Shown here piece by piece: positions 6,735 through 9,943 of a DNA stretch of 9,943 nucleotides (the first letter of the stretch is position 1; each line of letters begins with the position of its first letter). The notes beneath the pieces are model-generated. The model was not told the DNA's origin, did no database searches, and worked only from the letters and a program-made list of their open reading frames with translations. Both the position numbers and the translations under genes were made by a program. The DNA comes from JBFXDI01 sp050181295 (GTDB taxonomy: Bacteria > Pseudomonadota > Alphaproteobacteria > Rhizobiales > Aestuariivirgaceae), in contig JBFXDI010000143.1 in assembly GCA_050181295.1 (NCBI GenBank), positions 1 through 9,943 on the forward strand. The letters are read 5' to 3'.

Positions 6735-6770
6735 GACCGGCCCTGATGGAGGGGTTCATCAGGGCCGGTC
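6727..6770 (-). terminator. Rho-independent terminator of the Gly/Tyr-rich protein gene
   Basis: On the minus strand a perfect 14-base-pair stem (arms GACCGGCCCTGATG at 6735-6748 and CATCAGGGCCGGTC at 6757-6770) with an eight-base loop is followed by CCC and TTTTT (complement of the A run 6727-6731). This is a textbook intrinsic terminator apart from the three intervening C residues. It ends transcription coming from the small gene at 6927-7160 and separates it from the NTF2-like/ogt unit. Confidence 0.82.
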
Positions 6771-6774
6771 GGAG

Positions 6775-6926
6775 CGTCCGGGCGGGGTCGCGGGGGGCAG
6801 GTGCGGGACGGGGCGGGAGCCCACCCGGACGGAATGGTCAGGCACTGGCAGAGGGCCGAAGGGGAGGCCGGTTTCAGGACTTCACGCCTCGCAGGCGCCC
6901 GGAAACCGGCCTTCCAGTGTCAGACC
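6775..6926 (-). repeat. Structured 3' region with two further hairpins after the Gly/Tyr-rich gene
   Basis: Between the stop codon and the terminator the RNA can fold almost continuously. The first hairpin pairs 6862-6875 with 6902-6915 (arms GGGAGGCCGGTTTC and GAAACCGGCCTTCC, one G-T pair). Its loop holds an inner five-base-pair hairpin, CGCCT (6885-6889) with AGGCG (6893-6897). The outer helix continues with CACTGG (6843-6848) to CCAGTG (6914-6919) and GGTC (6836-6839) to GACC (6923-6926); the two C residues at 6914-6915 are shared, so these helices partly compete. A second hairpin pairs CGTCCGGG (6775-6782) with CCCGGACG (6824-6831), plus three more pairs beyond one mismatch. There is no T tract at these stems. 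They could stabilise the mRNA 3' end or be a small RNA derived from it (inference). Confidence 0.55.
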
Positions 6927-7160
6927 TCAGTAGCCGTAGCCGCAGACCTTCTTGTAGATCGGCTTCTGGACGTAGCCGTAGTAGGTCCAGACCGAACGGT
7001 AGCCGACGAAGATGCGCTGGCAGCTGTAGCTCGAGTAGCTGTTGTAGCTGTTGTAGTGGTTGTAGCCGTGGCCGTAGCCATAGCCACCGGCGGAAGCGGC
7101 CGAAGCGGTCAGCGCCAGGGTGGCGGCGGCGGCGAGGCCGAGGACGGTGTTGCGGATCAT
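6927..7160 (-). CDS. Small exported Gly/Tyr-rich protein
   Basis: The product has 77 residues. A clear Sec signal peptide, MIRNTVLGLAAAATLALTA followed by SAASA, should be cut after residue 24. The 53-residue mature part holds 14 tyrosines. It starts with a Gly/Tyr/His/Asn/Ser region (GYGYGHGYNHYNSYNSY), built partly from a nine-base DNA repeat. A more conserved-looking C-terminal segment follows between Cys47 and Cys73 (IFVGYRSVWTYYGYVQKPIY in between), which could form one disulfide in the periplasm or outside. I recall similar short uncharacterised proteins in Hyphomicrobiales but cannot name a family. The start is well supported: GAGGAG (7169-7174) lies eight bases upstream of the ATG. 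It is followed by a folded 3' region and a strong terminator, so it is probably a single-gene, well-expressed transcript. Envelope or surface role is a guess. Confidence 0.82.
   Translation of the reverse strand: MIRNTVLGLAAAATLALTASAASAGGYGYGHGYNHYNSYNSYSSYSCQRIFVGYRSVWTYYGYVQKPIYKKVCGYGY
7035..7061 (-). repeat. Nine-base tandem repeat inside the Gly/Tyr-rich gene
   Basis: On the + strand GTAGCTGTT occurs twice in tandem (7035-7043, 7044-7052), followed by GTAGTGGTT (7053-7061), which differs at two positions. On the coding strand these give the N-S-Y / N-H-Y triplets of the mature protein. Being a multiple of three, gain or loss of units by slippage would change length without shifting the frame. 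Confidence 0.7.
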
Positions 7161-7364
7161 GGAAGCGTCTCCTCTAGGGATTGGGTTTGAGTTTCGAGGC
7201 TCTCGGGTGCGGGGTTTTTCTCTCTCGCCCCCGACGCCGTTGATGGCACCCTTTCTAGAGTTTCTCCGCTGAACCCTCCCTGACCGCGAAAGTTACCGGC
7301 GGTTCATGTTCGAAGGGCCGCCCTCGGAGGTCTGGTCAATGACATGCGCCACATGGCGCTTTCC

Positions 7365-7394
7365 AAAAAAACAGGGCCGGAAGAACCGGCCCTG
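7365..7394 (-). terminator. Rho-independent terminator of the basic small protein gene
   Basis: On the minus strand a perfect nine-base-pair stem (CAGGGCCGG at 7372-7380 and CCGGCCCTG at 7386-7394, five-base loop) runs directly into seven T residues (complement of the A run 7365-7371). It lies 28 bases beyond the stop of the basic small protein gene and insulates it from the downstream Gly/Tyr-rich gene. The 204 bases between this terminator and the start of that gene (7161-7364) should hold its own promoter, but I could not assign one. Confidence 0.92.
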
Positions 7395-7422
7395 GGAAGA
7401 AAACGTGGCAGGCGTTTGCGCC

Positions 7423-7755
7423 TTACGGGCAGAACCAGAGCGGACCGACCATGATGCAGCCGCGCGTCTGCCAGTAGGAAGGACGCGCGTGGTGGCGGTG
7501 CCAGCCGCGCGGAGCATGGGCATAGCGATGGCCCGCCCGGTAGCGGTGCCGGTCACGGTTGACGAACTTCTTCTTCACCACGGTCTTGTGGCCGTCCCTC
7601 TTGACGACTCGCTTCTTCACGACCTTCTTCTGCGCGACTTCCGTCGTGAGCGAAGGGATGGGTTGGCCGATGCCCTTGGCCGGCGCGAAAGGCGCCGCCT
7701 GGGCGGTGGAAAGCATCAGACCTGATGCCAGCAGCGCTGCGACAAGCAACTTCAT
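7423..7755 (-). CDS. Small exported basic (Lys/Arg/His-rich) protein
   Basis: The product has 110 residues. A signal peptide, MKLLVAALLASGLMLSTAQA, should be cut after residue 20. The mature part first has a short Pro/Gly/Ala stretch, then VAQKKVVKKRVVKRDGHK and a similar VVKKKFV (a loosely repeated V-V-K-K pattern), then an Arg/His/Tyr region (residues 67-95). It ends in RGCIMVGPLWFCP with Cys100 and Cys109, possibly a disulfide loop. Such strongly positive exported proteins with a C-terminal G-C...C-P end occur in Hyphomicrobiales, but I cannot name a family with certainty. Two adjacent ATG codons exist (7758 and 7755). The second is preferred because the AGGAG at 7762-7766 is six bases from it and only three from the first; using the first adds one Met. 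A strong terminator follows 28 bases downstream, so it is a single-gene unit. Binding to anionic envelope polymers or nucleic acid is a guess. Confidence 0.82.
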   Translation of the reverse strand: MKLLVAALLASGLMLSTAQAAPFAPAKGIGQPIPSLTTEVAQKKVVKKRVVKRDGHKTVVKKKFVNRDRHRYRAGHRYAHAPRGWHRHHARPSYWQTRGCIMVGPLWFCP

Positions 7756-7758
7756 CAT

Positions 7759-7890
7759 GCACTCCTAGGTTCTGTAGGTTGCCCCTCGGGCCCAAAGCCC
7801 TGACACCCTGAAAGACGCGCGAGCGCCGTCATTCCGTCGCGTCGTGTCGCGCGGGTGTCGAGGGGAGAGATGCTGGTGGAGGAGGGAGCG
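7759..7890. other. Gap between pckA and the basic small protein gene; SD site and weak dyads
   Basis: The gap holds the AGGAG ribosome-binding site of the small gene (7762-7766) and should contain its promoter and the end of the pckA transcript. A seven-base inverted repeat, GACACCC (7802-7808) with GGGTGTC (7853-7859), encloses GC-rich sequence that can fold further. There is no T tract, so I do not call a pckA terminator. No clear promoter hexamers were found. Confidence 0.35.
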
Positions 7891-9495
<1,605 letters not shown>

Positions 9496-9534
9496 GGACT
9501 TTAACCCCTCGAAATTGACGCACGGCGGAGCCTA

Positions 9535-9573
9535 GAGCATGAGGTCGAAAGGTGGGAAGCACTTTTCCGACCG
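9535..9573. repeat. Degenerate palindromic repeat, copy 1
   Basis: GAGCAT (9535-9540) is followed by an imperfect hairpin. GGTCG pairs with CGACC, and AAAGGTG pairs with CACTTTT (one G-T pair, one bulged base), around a loop of GGAAG. The segment GAAGCACTTTTCC (9556-9568) recurs exactly in copy 2 (9623-9635), 67 bases away, showing that the two are related. It sits about 40 bases upstream of the pckA start, where the promoter would be expected. Confidence 0.65.
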
Positions 9574-9601
9574 CGTGCGCGAGCCTCTCTGGTCCGTGTT
9601 A

Positions 9602-9650
9602 GAGCATGATCCGGAAAAGTGTGAAGCACTTTTCCTGCAAGATCATGCTC
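9602..9650. repeat. Palindromic intergenic repeat, copy 2 (GAGCATGATC type)
   Basis: The outer arms GAGCATGATC (9602-9611) and GATCATGCTC (9641-9650) are perfect inverted repeats of ten bases. Inside them GGAAAAGTG (9613-9621) and CACTTTTCC (9627-9635) form a second perfect nine-base stem with the loop TGAAG. This arrangement matches my memory of an abundant class of intergenic palindromes in Hyphomicrobiales (often described as RIME-like elements). The family assignment is from memory and untested here. Confidence 0.8.
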
Positions 9651-9662
9651 AACTTATTGGAA

Positions 9663-9714
9663 TAGATCACGTTCATCCATCCGGGTTGATTCAAACCGGA
9701 TGGATCGTGATCTA
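9663..9714. repeat. Palindromic repeat, second type (TAGATCACG...CGTGATCTA)
   Basis: The outer arms TAGATCACG (9663-9671) and CGTGATCTA (9706-9714) pair perfectly. After a three-base bulge (TTC), ATCCATCCGG (9675-9684) and CCGGATGGAT (9696-9705) form a further perfect ten-base stem, leaving an 11-base loop. Nineteen pairs in 52 bases is far beyond chance. It is unrelated in sequence to copies 1 and 2 but lies only 12 bases from copy 2, as in mosaic repeat clusters. From 9715 to 9839 I see no gene or structure. Confidence 0.8.
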
Positions 9715-9839
9715 GTGCATTTCCCCTTCCGGCGGCAGAGGCCTTGGCGGTGTCGTGTGGCGCAATTTCGGCGGCTGGAATGGTCGGACGGATTGTCCTT
9801 GTCGCAGCGCGCTGGGGGAGGAGAGGGGAAGGCGGGTGA

Positions 9840-9916
9840 TGGTCGGAGTGGGGAGATTCGAACTCCCGACCCCCTGCTCCCGAAGCAGGTGCGCTACCAG
9901 GCTGCGCTACACTCCG
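9840..9916 (-). tRNA. tRNA-Pro (anticodon CGG)
   Basis: The minus strand folds as a complete cloverleaf of 77 bases including an encoded CCA (9840-9842). The acceptor arm CGGAGTG/CACTCCG pairs fully (9910-9916 with 9844-9850). The D-loop region contains AGCGCAGCCTGGTAGCGC. The anticodon stem CCTGC/GCAGG encloses TTCGGGA, giving anticodon CGG (9880-9882), which reads CCG proline codons, frequent in this GC-rich DNA. The T arm is GGGAGTTCGAATCTCCC. Only 27 bases upstream are visible, so no promoter can be judged; no T-rich terminator is evident downstream. Confidence 0.97.
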
Positions 9917-9943
9917 ATGCCGAGAATGCCGGGCTTTCTGCCC

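Noticed and set aside
7814..7830. GACGCGC...GCGCCGTC dyad as a pckA terminator
   Set aside because: The central loop would be two bases and only three T residues follow on the minus strand; common by chance in GC-rich DNA.
9602..9714. CRISPR array or integration attachment site next to the tRNA
   Set aside because: The repeats are palindromes of two different types without regular spacers, no tRNA 3'-end duplication is seen, and no integrase or cas gene is present.

Overview
The window reads as chromosomal DNA of a GC-rich alphaproteobacterium, most likely of the order Hyphomicrobiales (Rhizobiales). The inference rests on about 67% GC in sampled coding DNA, an ATP-type pckA, small exported proteins of a kind common in that order, and intergenic palindromes resembling the abundant GAGCATGATC...GATCATGCTC repeats of these genomes. 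The genus cannot be named safely; a Microvirga-, Bosea- or Methylobacterium-like organism would fit.

Left part (1-3155, + strand): the 3' part of an operon. It holds the end of a PotC-like ABC permease gene, a glycerol-kinase-like FGGY sugar/polyol kinase, and a YbfB/YjiJ-type MFS transporter, with a 3-base gap or a 4-base overlap between them. This looks like an uptake-and-phosphorylation unit for a small polyol or related carbohydrate.

Middle part (3084-6587): a two-gene minus-strand unit encodes an exported (Tat-signal) aldo/keto reductase and a DUF6064-like multispanning membrane protein, joined by a one-base TGATG overlap. The unit's membrane gene converges on and overlaps the MFS gene by 72 bases. 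Divergent from the reductase is an NAD(P)H:quinone-oxidoreductase-like flavoprotein gene. That gene in turn converges on, and overlaps by 31 bases, an ogt-type DNA alkyl-repair methyltransferase gene. A small NTF2/SnoaL-like gene of lower GC (about 57% by hand count) precedes ogt on the minus strand. Reductase, quinone reductase and alkyl repair together suggest a redox/electrophile-defence neighbourhood, but that is inference.

Right part (6588-9943, minus strand): two small exported proteins, one Gly/Tyr-rich and one very basic, each with a strong Shine-Dalgarno sequence and a hairpin-plus-T-tract terminator. The Gly/Tyr-rich gene also has a long structured 3' region. Next come pckA (PEP carboxykinase, gluconeogenesis), a 180-base cluster of three palindromic repeats in its upstream region, and a complete tRNA-Pro(CGG) gene.

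I did not find a defence system, CRISPR array, transposase or phage gene. The most unusual items are the Tat-exported aldo/keto reductase fused by overlap to a membrane protein gene, the Arg-to-Gly change in the glycerol-kinase pocket, and the dense RNA/DNA structure around 6735-6926 and 9535-9714.
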